Of a stretch of DNA of 64,000 nucleotides, positions 1 through 11,445 are shown one piece after another. Within the stretch, counting starts at the first letter, position 1. Every line of letters starts with the position of its first letter. The position numbers and the translations under genes were made by a program. This stretch comes from Galeruca laticollis (taxonomy: Eukaryota; Arthropoda; Insecta; Coleoptera; Chrysomelidae). The stretch covers positions 75,741,262 through 75,805,261 of the forward strand of contig OY998180.1 of NCBI GenBank assembly GCA_963921935.1, given 5' to 3'. The notes below the pieces were generated by a model. The model made no database searches, was not told the DNA's origin, and was given only the letters and a program-made list of their open reading frames with translations.

Positions 1-1139
1 GTCTTCGTCACCTTCTTCTTGGATGGTCCTCATTTTGTTATATCCCGAAGCCTTCGTTGCTGCTTCATATTCAAGAGCAGCGGTCAATGCGTCGACTAAT
101 GTTTTCGGATGGGCTGTACGAAGCGTCCTCTGCATATCGGGGTCACATTCCATCATGTTCTCTGGTGTTGGTGGATAAGGAATCCGAACTAGTCGGGCAA
201 TGTCCACTTCATATTCTTGAATGGATTCATCACGTTTCTGCTTTTGGTTCTTCAGCTGAGATTGGTACAAATGTTCTAGATATTCATGACCATGCCGCAT
301 GACTAACCTCTTCTTCAGCTACTCGAAGTCATCCGTTTCTTCCAAAGGTATCGTAAGTACATCTAAAGCATCTCCGCGATGCGCGATGTTTAATTTCACT
401 GCATTCTCCTTATCGGACCAATTATTCACTGTAGCGGCTGCTTCAAACTGTTCACAATAATTGGTCCACGACATTTTTCCATTGAATGTTGAGGCTTTGA
501 CTCGGTTAAAACTACCAATGTCTTCTAACTTAGAGTGTGTTTCTAGCTTCGAAGGTTTTGTTTGTTCGGTCTTCTTTTCTTCCGATGGCGTGTCTTGACT
601 TCTTATATCTGTCATCTATCTTTCTATCTCCTTGATTCTCTCGTCCATCGTTGTCATCTTATTCTCGTCTTTCTCGTCCATCGTTGACATCTTATTCGCG
701 ATTTCAGATTTTAGAGGCGAAATTTAATTTTCAACGTCAGCGGCAATGTCGTTTTTCATTAATAAGATATCGGCAGATATATCGTTCTTCATAGCAGAAA
801 TATCGTTCATTATAGCAGAAATATCGCTTTTCACATTCGTTGAAATCTTCTCTTCCATGGCAGAAATATCGTTTTTCACATTCGTTGAAATCTTCTCTTC
901 CGTGGCAGAAATCTTCTCGTCCATGTTCTCTTCCATGGCAGAAATCTTCTCGTCCATGTAAGCAGAAATATTAGCAGGAATTGATTGAATAAAACTGTTC
1001 CTGGATCAAAGCCGTCATTTTGCAGAGCCACTTTAAGTCCTTCTACTAATTCACTTTTCTTACCGGACATTTCCAACTCACGATCTTCCAATTCTGCTCC
1101 TAATTCTGCCACTTTCAGATCACATAGTCTCTTGGCCAT
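1..1139 (-). pseudogene. gag of a Ty3/gypsy-like LTR retrotransposon, partial and broken
   Basis: Structural gag protein that would form the retrotransposon particle. Reading leftwards from the ATG at 1139, the first ~50 residues (MAKRLCDLKVAELGAELEDR onward) resemble a SAP-type N-terminus, as in many arthropod gypsy gags. A frame change near 985 leads into a repetitive coiled-coil-like stretch built on the motif MDEKISAMEE (724-957). Stops then interrupt at about 724 and 616. Frame 319-615 holds a core gag block with the motif FNGKMSWTNYCEQF and RGDALDVL. After another frame change, 1-297 continues with LEHLYQSQLKNQKQKRDESI, typical of gag. The frame runs off the left edge, so protease and pol must lie outside the window. 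With several frame changes and stops it is inactive. The family call rests on motif likeness only. Confidence 0.75.
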
Positions 1140-1167
1140 TTTTACGTAGCAATTTATTTATATTACC

Positions 1168-1182
1168 CCACACCTGACACCA
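1168..1182 (-). other. tRNA primer-binding site of the left-edge gypsy element
   Basis: On the minus strand the sequence next to the LTR reads TGGTGTCAGGTG, one base inside the LTR end at 1184. A TGG start matches the CCA 3' end of a tRNA, and TGGTGTCAG-type sites are common in arthropod gypsy elements. Its position between LTR and gag start fits. Confidence 0.65.
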
Positions 1183-1183
1183 A

Positions 1184-1673
1184 TGTAATGTTTTTCTTAT
1201 TTATTAAAACGTTCTTATTACGGGTGGGATAAACTTTAAACACACGGTATGGCTACTTACGAATTTATTTAAACACTAAACTACTCACTAACACTTAATT
1301 TATATACACTTAACTATTCACTTAAATTTAATTTATATACACACAACCTTAATTATTAATTTATATCAACACTTTACTGTTCGCTATTTCAGTGTATTCT
1401 TGTTTATTTGTCGAGATCACTTCATCAACTAACTAACTCTCCATGGTCGGTCTTTTATATATTAGTGCCTTTTTCACTAGATAATTCTAGATTGCGGCTT
1501 ACACAAAAACAATTGGCTCTGGCATTTTCTAGATAAGACTGGTCACGAAGATAGATAGTCACAATCATAAACAATTGTAAGATATCCCTGTGCATCTGCC
1601 ATAATTTTAACTTTCATACATGGCTTAGACAGAGTCGGTTTCAGGGACTATACCAGTGTGCTGTTTCGTAACA
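1184..1673 (-). repeat. 5' LTR of the left-edge gypsy-like element
   Basis: Read on the minus strand the segment starts TGTTACGAAACAGC and ends CATTACA, giving TG...CA ends with a 7-base terminal inverted likeness (TGTTACG/CATTACA is imperfect). The inner end lies one base from the primer site, and gag begins 45 bp further on. Length is about 490 bp. The partner LTR is outside the window, so the target duplication cannot be checked; the bases after the outer end are ataac. Confidence 0.65.
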
Positions 1674-1899
1674 ATAACAAAATCCACTTGAAAGGTAGCG
1701 ATGAACATACAATAGAAAGATGTTTTTACTCTAATTTTAATTAATTCAAAAATTTCTACTTCTTCATCTAATTACGTATGAATATTAATTTTACTTGAAC
1801 TGTCACTGTCACATTAGGTAATGTAATAATTTTCGTGTTACATATGAATTCGTTTCAAAAAATTAGTTTAAAAATTTCATAAGTTGTAAGTTGTTAAAA
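1674..1899. other. AT-rich spacer, nothing recognised
   Basis: Flank between the LTR and the Crypton relic. I see no coding potential and no clear repeat here. Confidence 0.5.
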
Positions 1900-2987
1900 A
1901 TGTTCAATTCGGATAGTGAGCAAGAATCTATTACTTTCTGTACTCCTCCATATTTAGTATAAAGAGCGAATTAAGCAACCGCAGATTTACTAGCCGATAA
2001 ATCCAAAAAAGTTTATGAAATTTGTTATGAACGGTTTATAGACTGGCGTGAGACAACGTCGGTTGGAAATATCACAGAAAATGTCGTCCTTGCTTATTTA
2101 AAAGAAAAGTCAGAGATACTTAAGCCATCAACCTTATGATCAGAATACTCGAAATGTTAAAAGCTACACTTTTAATCAATAAGAATGTAGAATTTCGATT
2201 TCCAAAAATTAATTCCATTTTTAATGAAGAAGTCCCAAAAAATTAAAAATTTTCTCAAGGGAAGAATATGACAAATTTATAGTTATATATATTATAATGA
2301 GGTGACACATGAAAGTTAAGTTTTTTTTATATTCTTACTTATCAGTGTTTTTTTAGATAGTTGCAGTATTTGGCATTGCAGGAGCATGTCGCAGGAAGGA
2401 ATTGCAGAAGTTTACATTAAATGATCTAAACGACATGTATTTTATCATAACTGTAGAAATTCCCGACAGTAAGACAAACAAACACTGATCATTGCAATAA
2501 GCGGTAAAATAAGATCTTTTAATTTTGTTGAAATATATCGGAAATATAGATCCCTTCGTTTTCAATCAACAAGCCACAATAAATTTTTTCATTAGGTACT
2601 GTGACGGGAAATGTACCGTACAGCCCGTTGGCGTAAATACTTTTGGCAAAATCCCAAGTGATATTGCCAAATATTTAAATATTGAAAACCCAATGTAATA
2701 CGCGGGACATTGCTTTCGCAGATCTTCTGCAACTTTATTAGTGGAACCAGGGGCATGGAGAGTGGAAATCCTCAACTATAGCGGAGGGCTACATCGAGGA
2801 GTCAATTTTCAAAAAAAAAATAGCTTCTCAAATTCTAGAAGGTGAACTAAGTACCAGTACCGGAAGCTTCCCGGTCCGAAAAAGAGCAGTTTTAAGTGAA
2901 GAGCCTGATGAGACAACCACAAGTAGAAATGAAACCGAAATTCAAAAATTAGTACCTAATTTTGCTGTAGTTACCTACTTATTGTAA
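1900..2987 (+). pseudogene. Crypton-type tyrosine recombinase, decayed
   Basis: Relic of a DNA transposon that moves with a tyrosine recombinase. From ATG 1900 the frame begins MFNSDSEQES and, after stops near 1960, continues with YEICYERFIDW and AYLKEKSEILKPSTL, the N-terminal SAM-like part of Crypton/KCTD1-related recombinases. 2355-2440 reads FGIAGACRRKELQKF, the catalytic Arg I region. 2698-2730 reads GHCFRRSSATLL, the H-x-x-R box. 2757-2800 reads GEWKSSTIAEGYIEES, with the nucleophilic Tyr in GY. Conserved blocks are in the right order, but at least three frame changes, several stops and a small loss near 2757 (between the HxxR box and the Tyr box) make it dead. The last frame ends at TAA 2987. 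No terminal repeats are expected for Cryptons, so element limits are unknown. Confidence 0.8.
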
Positions 2988-3033
2988 AATACTCTAATAA
3001 AATTTGATATAAAAGCATATTTTATTTCGATCG

Positions 3034-3172
3034 TAGGAAAAATGTTGTGTGCAACACGTGCAAAAAGCATATTTGTTGCACTCAGCATGGTTGCAGCTCT
3101 CGACTTCGTCTCGAGCATGCATCGTGCAACAAATATGCTCTAGTTCCACACATAACTACTTCCTACAAAAGT
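3034..3172. repeat. fold-back element with 16-bp perfect arms
   Basis: Arms agcatatttgttgcac (3066-3081) and its exact complement (3124-3139) enclose a loop that itself pairs (ctcgac...gtctcgag). The likeness continues outward imperfectly through gtaggaa and gttgtgtg on both sides to about 3034 and 3172. It could be a MITE or a cruciform-forming repeat; no coding content. Confidence 0.65.
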
Positions 3173-3368
3173 CAGTAGAAGTATAATTTTTAACGCATAC
3201 TGTGAGTGTCTGAAATTCCATTTTATGACACTGGTGATAAAAGTGAAATACATTTAGCACTAGTGCTAAAAGTGGTATATTTTTATGAGAAAATATAAAA
3301 ACATTATTCAAAATGAAGTGTTTATTCAATTAAGCGCACAATTTGTGAAACTATAATTATAATAAGAC

Positions 3369-3690
3369 TCAACCAGTGTCATTGGTAGATGTAACAGAAT
3401 TTATTTTGGCGAAGCTCGTACCAGGGCAGAGAGCAATGTTATCCGCCGAAGTTTTCGACAAAATTTGATCCGCAATGTTCTGTTTCCTTTGTAGCGAGTC
3501 ATCTATATAACCCTGTGCTACTATACTGGACTTCAATCAACCGTGTCTTTTAATTGTAGTAAGATTAGCACCAGAGTCCGCCCACAAACTAGCTTAGGAA
3601 CGTCGGAAACAATGTCCAGTATGAATATGGGGTTCAGGCAAATTGAGAAATTCAATAAATTCGGTTTTTGTTTACATTGGCAACTTGTTT
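3369..3690 (-). pseudogene. Second Crypton tyrosine recombinase, C-terminal relic
   Basis: On the minus strand, reading down from about 3690, one frame gives EFIEFLNLPEPHIHTGHC then FRRS, a stop, ASLWADSGANLTTIKRHG, a stop, LKSSIVAQGYIDDSLQR, and it ends at TGA 3369-3371 after NDTG. The H-x-x-R box (GHCFRR) and the nucleophile Tyr (QGYIDDS) are both visible in the right order. It is more complete than the first relic between those boxes, since DSGANLTTIKRHG is kept. Two internal stops make it non-functional. It points toward the plus-strand Crypton relic at 1900-2987, so these are two copies or one rearranged copy. Confidence 0.75.
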
Positions 3691-3813
3691 CATGAATAGG
3701 TTAGATGTAATTGATTCAAAACTGATAATCTCGAGGCTATTATTTTATCAATTAATTAATGTAAAATATGCGTTCATTTGGACTTTTACTGACGTTTTTA
3801 AAAAAAATAGTGT

Positions 3814-3935
3814 ATGATATACCTGCTAAAAGGGATTTTATTTTGTGTAAAGGGAAGAAACACTCCGCCTTCGACGTCGTGTCCCAGACTTCCCGTCACA
3901 CAAAATAAAATATAATTTATAACACTTATATCATA
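3814..3935. repeat. fold-back element, second hairpin
   Basis: Arms attttattttgtgt (3835-3848) and acacaaaataaaat (3898-3911) are exact complements, and outward likeness continues through tgatata on each side. The loop has gccttcgacgtcgtgt, like the cttcgtc loop of the hairpin at 3034-3172. No coding content. Confidence 0.6.
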
Positions 3936-3944
3936 AATAACTAT

Positions 3945-4700
3945 TTCCACACTCCGGAGGGTGTATCGTGCTATCATACCGAAATTTCTCCAAATTTGGA
4001 AAATATCTGGATTTATAGCTGTACTGACTCTGGTGGGTTAAAAATCAATGAGATTCATCTGTAAGATTCCCTGAGTAATATTCAATCATAAACTTGGTCA
4101 CTTGTATGCTCTCCGAAGGCTGTATCGTGGTAAAAAAGTCAACTTTCTCCAAAAATGAACAAAAATTTAGTATATCTGTATTCATAGTAGTCGTTGTACT
4201 GGTTCTCGTGAGTTGACAATCAATACAGTTCATCTGTGAGATGCTCTGAACAATATCCAATCATAAAATTGGTCAGTAATATACACTCCGGACGCTGTAT
4301 CATATTAACGAACCGAAACTTCTCCAAAAAGGACCAAAAATGTGGCTACGCTAACAGACTGAAATTTCTCCAAAAATGACAAACATGTGTACTTAAAGTA
4401 CTATAGCACCTGTTCTACGGACTCTGGTGAGCTGAAAATCAATGGGAAAATGTTTTGAAGAATCTTCAATCATAAAATTGGTGACTTGTTGCACTTCGGA
4501 GGCTGTATCGTGCTAACAAACTAAAATTTCTCAAAAAATGAGAAAAATGTCGTATTTCAAGTACCATAGCACCTGTTGTACTGGCTCTGTTGAGCTGAAA
4601 ATTAATAGGGTTCATATGTGAGATGTCCTGAATAATATTCAATCATAAAATTGTTGACTCGTAGCACTCCGGTAACTGTATCGTGCTAACAAGACATGTA
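3945..4700. repeat. Diverged tandem array, about five units of ~160-205 bp
   Basis: The marker ctccgga-ggctgtatcgtgctaac recurs near 3952, 4110, 4284, 4491 and 4665. Each time it is followed by gaaatttctccaaaaatga, then gtactg-ctctg-tgagttgaaaatcaat, a ttcatctgtgagat block and atattcaatcataaaattggt. Units differ by many substitutions and small indels, so the array is old. It looks like a small decayed satellite block. Confidence 0.75.
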
Positions 4701-5176
4701 ACGAAAAGTGGCCGATGACAACGATGACATACACACAGGATTTTTTTTCTTAAAACAAAACCGTTTTTTCGTGTTGTTCTTGATGAAAAACGTGAAAATA
4801 AGTCAAACAATTTTTTCAAAATTCCAACTTTTTTGGGGTAAACCAAATACTTTTCTCGCATATTAGATAGGTTGGCCGGAAAAGTAATAATTATGCAGGA
4901 AGGACAAGAAATAAATACTAGAGTTCGAAGAATTAGACAATTTTATGTATTTGGAAGTCTTGATAGATAACAAATGCCAAAAATAAAAATAAATAGAGTA
5001 TAGCACAATTGGATACAGTCCTATCAATAACAAAGAAAACAAAGAACCAAACTAGAAATATGGATAAAAAGTATTTAAAGTAGAATTTTTGGCAGAGAGT
5101 TAACATAGATACAATGGAATAGAAGAACTAACAAAGAGTTTTATATGATTGTTAGGAAATACAATAACTGCTAAGT

Positions 5177-5178
<2 letters not shown>
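4701..5178. other. AT-rich DNA, nothing recognised
   Basis: Short frames such as 4643-4861 on the minus strand are low complexity and match no family I know. Confidence 0.4.

Positions 5179-5229
<51 letters not shown>
5179..5229. repeat. (TA)n microsatellite
   Basis: Uninterrupted AT dinucleotides. Unlike most other tracts in this window I could not tie it to an element end. Confidence 0.95.
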
Positions 5230-5230
<1 letters not shown>

Positions 5231-7347
5231 AACTAGTCTTCTAGTTCTTGAAATAGTTATAAATAAATAAACATTAAAAATGTATCTATTATTCAGGAAG
5301 GTGTAGCAGTAGACACAACCACCTTATGAAAGTTACTGACAATTCAGATATGAAATCAATAGAAAGAGTGAAATATGCATAAATATAATATCAGATATCA
5401 ATATGATTGAGTAATAAAAGGACTATGAATAGAAATTCTAAACACAATATTATTTAAATAAGTATCAAAAGTTACCTGCACAATTAATTCCAGATTTACA
5501 CCAATGTCAATAAGTTCCACATTGATATGAACACAGCCATATGAATTTCAGCAGAAATAAAATTCCATTTAAACTTGAAATCTGAAATAACATCAATTAA
5601 TATCTATTTCAATAATTGCTTATCAATATTTGCAGGTGTTTATAATAAAAGTTAACAATTTAAAGAAAGGGTTGAAAGCTTCATGAGAAATGATAAATGG
5701 AACACAGCCCAAACATATATAAAAGCAATGTATTATAAACAGGAAGTAATGAAATCTAGTAATTTTATTACCAACTCAAATTTATTGGTTATTTATTTTA
5801 TATTGAACAATAACAACAAAATCGAAAATAATAAATAATTTATGTAAGACAAAAACATTAAAAATTTAAGAATTTAAACATAATCAATTACATAGATATG
5901 AAACAGTAATCTAGGTTGTAGATTTTGTAAAATTAAATATAAATGAGAAAACCGTAAAAACGGAATAATAATTAAAATTGCTAATGTATTCTAGGAAAAA
6001 GACTATATATAAAATCCTGAATACAAAGTGAACATTTGTACATAAGTGTGTTAATCCTCCAGGACTTAAAAATCAAACAATTACATTATTCAACTAAAAG
6101 ACATAGGAAGTGACAATTTGTATTATTAAAACAAAGATAAGCAAGCTTTGAATTAAGGAAGAAGAAAGTTTGTTGATTTTGAAAAACAAAAGAGTCGTTA
6201 TAAATCTCCTGTGGTAAAATTTGTAAAATTTTAATTAAAAAAGTTAATAATATTCCTCAAAAGGTTAATAGAAACACTTTGATAAGTTTTGGAGATTCCG
6301 TGAAAAGAAAAAGCATCTCTTACTTAGAGATCGTCAAGAAAATTAGAGACGCAAGTAGCATCCAAGGATTATGAACTAAGGTCTGTGTACTTTAATTAAA
6401 ACATTTGGAATTCCACTTAAACACGAACAGTGAACTAACTTTAATATACAGAACGTTCTAATAATGATTTTTTAATGAAAGGCCAAAAAACAATCTATTG
6501 CAATGCATAATAATTTATCTCCATGGAAATCCATGCAATATAGTTTATAAGAAAATAATTGTACTTACTTGTTAAAATGTAATCTGTTTTCAATGTTCAT
6601 ATGTTCCATAAAATTTCACATAATTTCCATTTTTTTTATCTTTTAATGCATGCATAACTGTTCTGTCTAATACTATCTTCTTTACACTCCACACACATTA
6701 TTCAAAAGTTCATATATATGTAATTGCTTTATTTAAATGTAACGTATTAAAACTTTTCATAACTGTATACACGCTGGGAGAGCGTAATCCGTTTATACAC
6801 TGTATGGAAGGTGAATAGCATCTTCTTGTTGTAGTAAGGTATATAAGCGCATGCGTTGAACTTATGCGCAAGCGCAATAGAGTGAATTGATATGTATTCA
6901 GTATTGCATAGGATGTAGGGGTTATCAAATAATTTTAAATGTTTAAAAGAATACGAAGTTTTTCTCAATTATAATTTATTAAATCAGTTTTCAGTGAAGT
7001 GTTGGTGTTTTATATTCTTTTCATGTCCTCAATAAAGTTATTAGAATTAACATATCTCCGGCTTTCTATATGAAATTATTCTGAACCACCATTTCAGAAA
7101 TAAATTAAATAAATATACAAATCAAATTATATTCATACAGTGTGCGCCAAGAACTCAAAGGGAGGAGTCATCAAGCTTCCGACTTATATTCAAATTTTAA
7201 ATTACATTAATAAAAGATATTTTATGAGCTAGCCGAAGGTGAGTTTGTTTAATAATAAATATCAAACAACCAACTTGTATTGAACGTAATTTAAACATTA
7301 AATCAAATAATCAAATTAAATTAAATTGAAAAATATAAATAATTAAT
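5230..7347. other. AT-rich DNA without recognisable genes; possible solo LTR near 6660-7075
   Basis: No conserved reading frame was seen. Around 6840 there is tatataagcgcatgcg with a mirrored atgcgcaagcgc, and 7030 has aataaag, an arrangement seen in insect LTRs (TATA box, then polyadenylation signal). I could not define TG...CA ends or a target duplication, so this stays a weak suggestion. Confidence 0.3.
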
Positions 7348-7348
7348 T

Positions 7349-7437
<89 letters not shown>
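7348..7437. repeat. (TA)n microsatellite at the left end of a DNA transposon
   Basis: The tract runs directly into the transposon arm gtcccgggacta at 7438, replacing the expected terminal tacagggtgt that is still present at the other end. Confidence 0.95.
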
Positions 7438-7440
<3 letters not shown>

Positions 7441-8135
7441 CCGGGACTAATGGGAAAAAAGTCGGGAGCGTATAATATGAGCTAAAATAATGTTAGTACT
7501 TCATATAAACTTTTTCTATGCAGGCCCTCGTTTTCGAGTTATAGGCCTCCAAAGTTTTAATTTTGAATTTGGTTTTTATTTTTTGTACCAGTTATTTGAT
7601 CTTTATAAAATTTACGGCAAAGATATAATGTATGTGTATGTTTATTTTGGTAAGGTAAACAGATTTACAGAAGTGCATTGAAGCCAGGGACGAACTACTT
7701 GCAATGGTTAGTGATCCAAAAATTTTGCAGGGATGGCACACCCTGTATGAAATTATCGAAATTCACTTCCCCACACATTAAGCTAACGAAAAGATACTCT
7801 TGTTGGAATTCGATAAAATGAGCCGTTTGGCTAATATTTGCAGTTTTATTCATGCACTACGTACCAATTTACGCATTCACCATTTTTATAAGTACACAAC
7901 GAGGTAAAACGTAACTTATTAATAGATGTCCAAGATTTACCTACAGTACTACAAAAAAATAATAGCAGAAGATGAAAAACATTAACGACTTATTAATTCG
8001 AAAGTTGGCAAAAACTTTTTATAAGTGTTTTTACCGTTTATCAAGTTACCATAGGATTAGTTGTCAAACGTTGTGTAGAATAGTTCGTAGTCAGTACTTG
8101 TCAATAATGCATAAGACCTTAATTCAACAGTTACA

Positions 8136-9273
8136 ATGGCAAAATTCGCTTTTATCGAGTACGCAGATATGCATCTAATGTATGGACTGGCTTCTCGAAA
8201 CTGTTTAGAGGCCAGAAGGCTTTATGAAGAACATTTTGCAAACAGAGCATTGCCAGACAGACGAATGTTTGAGTGTATTGATCTCAGGTTACGAGAAACA
8301 GGTATGAATAACTAAATGTAATTTTCTATGTATACAAAACAAAATTTTTAATTTTAGGAATATTTTTGCCAAAAAAAGGTGGAGAAGGTCCAGTACGAAA
8401 CATACGTACTGTGGCAGTTGAACAAGACTTGTTAAATGCAGTTGATAATGAACCATCAACGAGTTTTCTAAAAGTATCAAGAGAACATAACGTCTCGAAA
8501 TTAGTTGTTCATCGCGTCCTAAAAGAACAGCTGTTATATCCTTTTCACATGAAAAAAGTACACAGTATGACAGTGGCTGATTATCCTGCACGACTTGAGT
8601 ATAGCCAGTGGTTTCTGCGACAACAACAAGCAGACAATACATTTATTAGTAACGTTCTCTTTACGAACTAATCCGGTTTCACCAGAGATGGAATCATAAA
8701 TTCTCATAATATGCATTTATGGGATGATGTGAATCCACATGGCATTATCCAAACTAGGAGCCAGCATCGATTCATGGTTAATATTTGGGCAGGAATAGTT
8801 GGCAATCATTTGATAGAGCCATATACTTTATTGACGGTACTTTGACTGGTCAGAGATATTTGGAGTTTTTGCAAAATTAGTTATGGAACCTGTTTGATGA
8901 TGTGCTACTACAAACTCGTAGGAATTTATGGTTCATGCATGATGGGGCCCCTCCTCATTTCAGTTTAGATGTACGACAGCATTTACACACAAGTTTTCCT
9001 AATAGATGGATTGGTCGTGGAGGCCCTTTTCAATGGCCACCGCGATCTGGAGACGTTAATCCTATGGATTACTTTCTCTAGGGTTATCTCAAAAGTAAGG
9101 TATACGCAACACCTGTGCAAACAAGACAAGATTTAATAGACAGAATTATGTTACACTGCAATGTTATTAAAAATAATGTGGGATCGCTCATTCAAGTGCA
9201 AAGAAACAACCTTCGTAGACTTAGAATGTGCGTGGAAGTGGGAGGAGCTCATATTGAACATTTATTAGAATAA
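8136..9273 (+). pseudogene. Tc1/mariner-type transposase (DUF4817 plus DDE_3-like), with an intron
   Basis: The enzyme would bind the inverted ends and cut and paste the element. ATG 8136 opens MAKFAFIEYADMHLMYGLAS, the N-terminal helix-turn-helix type called DUF4817 in insect transposases. A probable 56-bp intron at 8302-8357 (gtatga...ttttag) joins LRETG to IFLPKKGG. Conserved blocks follow: PFHMKKVHSMTVADYPARLE, ISNVLFTN (first catalytic region), FMHDGAPPHFS (second Asp), RWIGRGGPFQWPPRSGDVN (third acidic region) and EHLLE at the end. The first catalytic Asp is Asn and the next codon is a stop (about 8669-8674). Further stops lie near 8878 and 9078 and there is a frame change near 8840. 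The gene is dead but old-style complete in length (~360 codons). Confidence 0.85.
8302..8357 (+). other. Probable spliceosomal intron in the transposase
   Basis: The segment begins gtatga and ends tttttaattttag; removing it joins RLRETG to IFLPKK in frame. At 56 bp it is a normal minimal insect intron, and the inside is AT-rich with an in-frame stop. Confidence 0.6.
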
Positions 9274-9869
9274 CGTTAGTTTTTGTTGTTGTTTAGGAAT
9301 TAGTATTAGTCTAATGTTTTATAACTTGTGTTTTTTGAGGTTTTCTTAATGGTTTAATAATGTTATGTTCGTAATTTTGATTAAAGGGAAGTAAATCCTG
9401 GACATCGTATTAATAAGTTAGTCAGGTAGATTTGTACGTAGTGCATTAATAAAACTGTAAATATTATCCAAACGGCTTATTTTATCGAATTCTAACAAGA
9501 GTACCTTTTCGTTAGCTTAATGTGTGGAGAAGTCAATTTCGATGATTTCATACAGGGTGTGCCATACCTGCAAAATTTTTGCATCACTAACCATTGCGAG
9601 TAGTCCGTCCCTGGCTTCAATGCACTACTGTAAATCTGTTTACCTTACCAAAATAAACATACACTTACATTATAGCTTTGCCGTAAATTTTATAAAGATC
9701 AAATAACTAGTACAAAAAATAAAAATAAAAACCAAATTCAAAATTAATACTTTGGAGGCCTATAACTCGAAAACGAGGGCCTCCATAGAAAAAGTTTATA
9801 TGAAGTACTAACATTATTTTGGCTCAGATTATACGCTCCTGACTTTTTTCCCATTAGTCCCGGGACACC

Positions 9870-9872
<3 letters not shown>

Positions 9873-9918
<46 letters not shown>
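9873..9918. repeat. (TA)n microsatellite between two elements
   Basis: It follows the transposon end caccctgta and precedes copy A of the 1.5-kb repeat. Confidence 0.95.
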
Positions 9919-9919
<1 letters not shown>

Positions 9920-11445
9920 TCTATCTAAATTCTAAAGAAAACATTGAAATAAAGAAAAATGTACATATTTGGATGTAATACTAGTGATATACAATGTATT
10001 ATAAATAATTTAAAAGATTCAATATGCAAATAAAATTTGACATTACAATTTCGAATGACAATAATGCAGAAGATACTTAATGATACATAGATTTTATAAA
10101 GATTTTAAAAAAAGAATACAGATATCGCTGGTAGCAAAATTACAATTAGAATTAAAGAATGAAAATCTCTCTTTGTTATATGAAAACATAAATTTGTATT
10201 TTTTAAAAAAAAAAAGGAATTCTTTGGTAACCAAAAGAGAAGAGAATTATTTATGGAAAAAGTTTAGTTAGTTGATTTTGAACCCCTCTCGAGAGAACAT
10301 CTAATATGAGTTCTCTCAAATTTGCTGAATAATATAATAGTAATTGATATATTAAAATAGCATCAGATTATAATAATTAGCATGATAAGATCAGTGCGTG
10401 AATAATTCCTTAAATAATTATATTGAAATAGTGTTAGTGATTTTTCCGATTTCTAAATTATAAATTTAGAAAAGTGGTTCCGGCGATTCTAAAAGACGTG
10501 CTTAGAATCAGAACGAGTGATCCTGATACCTAGTTGGTGAGTCCAGTCCAGATTTTATAAATTATTTTTCAAGAATTAACAGGCCTTTAAATAAAATTAA
10601 GACAGATGCATCTATATCACATTTTTGAATACTGACAAAATTAACGTTAAAGATATATAAAATTTCACCTGAAGAGAAGAGAAAATTTTTTGAATAGACA
10701 TTTTTATCGCATATAGTTATTTGACATTTATACACGTCAAGTGTAATTTTCGACGATTTGAACGTTTAGAATAAGTAGTTAATTAGGTTGTTCTTCTAGT
10801 ATATAGTTTGTTTTTTTTAATTTTAAGGTTCGTAGAAAGTACGATTATTGTTCTTTATTATATTTTGGGAATAATAATTCATTTTCACTTGTTATCTGAT
10901 GGTATATAATATATAATTTTTGATTCCAACTCACTTTGGTATTAATTCAACTCCTATTTCATTGAATTTGAAAAATTTTGGATCCTATAAAACTTTTGAT
11001 ATAATCAGTGACATTTAGTTAATTTTCAGTGACAGAAAAATTGTAGATGTCATTAGATAATTTAATGGTCTTAGAATATATTGAACAAGCAGTCACTATA
11101 GATTTGCAATAGTATAATTGACAATTTTGGAATATTCTTTGGAAATTTATAAATTTAAAATTTAAATTATTAATTTTCTTTAATCTTTGAACCCTCCCTG
11201 AGGTAAGAGCGAGTAAGTCGATTTTGTAGTAATTTATCTTTCAGAATATAAAATTTCATATTCATCTGAGCCGGGCATAATAATTTGACAATTCCTGTCA
11301 AAATTTCAAATAGGTTATATTCAGTGATAAAGGTGTTTTCACATTAGTGTAGTTACTACCACGATTGTAACAACAGCATCTAATAATCAAATTTCAAATA
11401 AAATCATATAATACATAATTATAAAAACAGTAGAACATTAAATAT

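Larger units (their letters stand above)
7438..9874 (+). mobile_element. IS630/Tc1/mariner-type DNA transposon with ~430-bp inverted ends
   Basis: The inverted arms are 7438-7864 and 9434-9874. The outer part reads (acagggtgtc)ccgggactaatggg and the inner part ends gcactacgtac on both sides. I estimate over 90 percent identity between arms by eye. The element is flanked by TA dinucleotides, actually (TA)n tracts on both sides, fitting the TA target of this superfamily. The left arm has lost its last ~10 bases. Each arm contains its own internal copy of the terminal motif (acaccctgta at 7738-7747; tacagggtgt at 9551-9560). It encloses a disabled transposase at 8136-9273. Confidence 0.85.

Noticed and set aside
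6660..7075. Solo LTR
   Set aside because: TATA-like and AATAAA-like signals are present, but no TG...CA ends or target duplication could be fixed; left as a remark.
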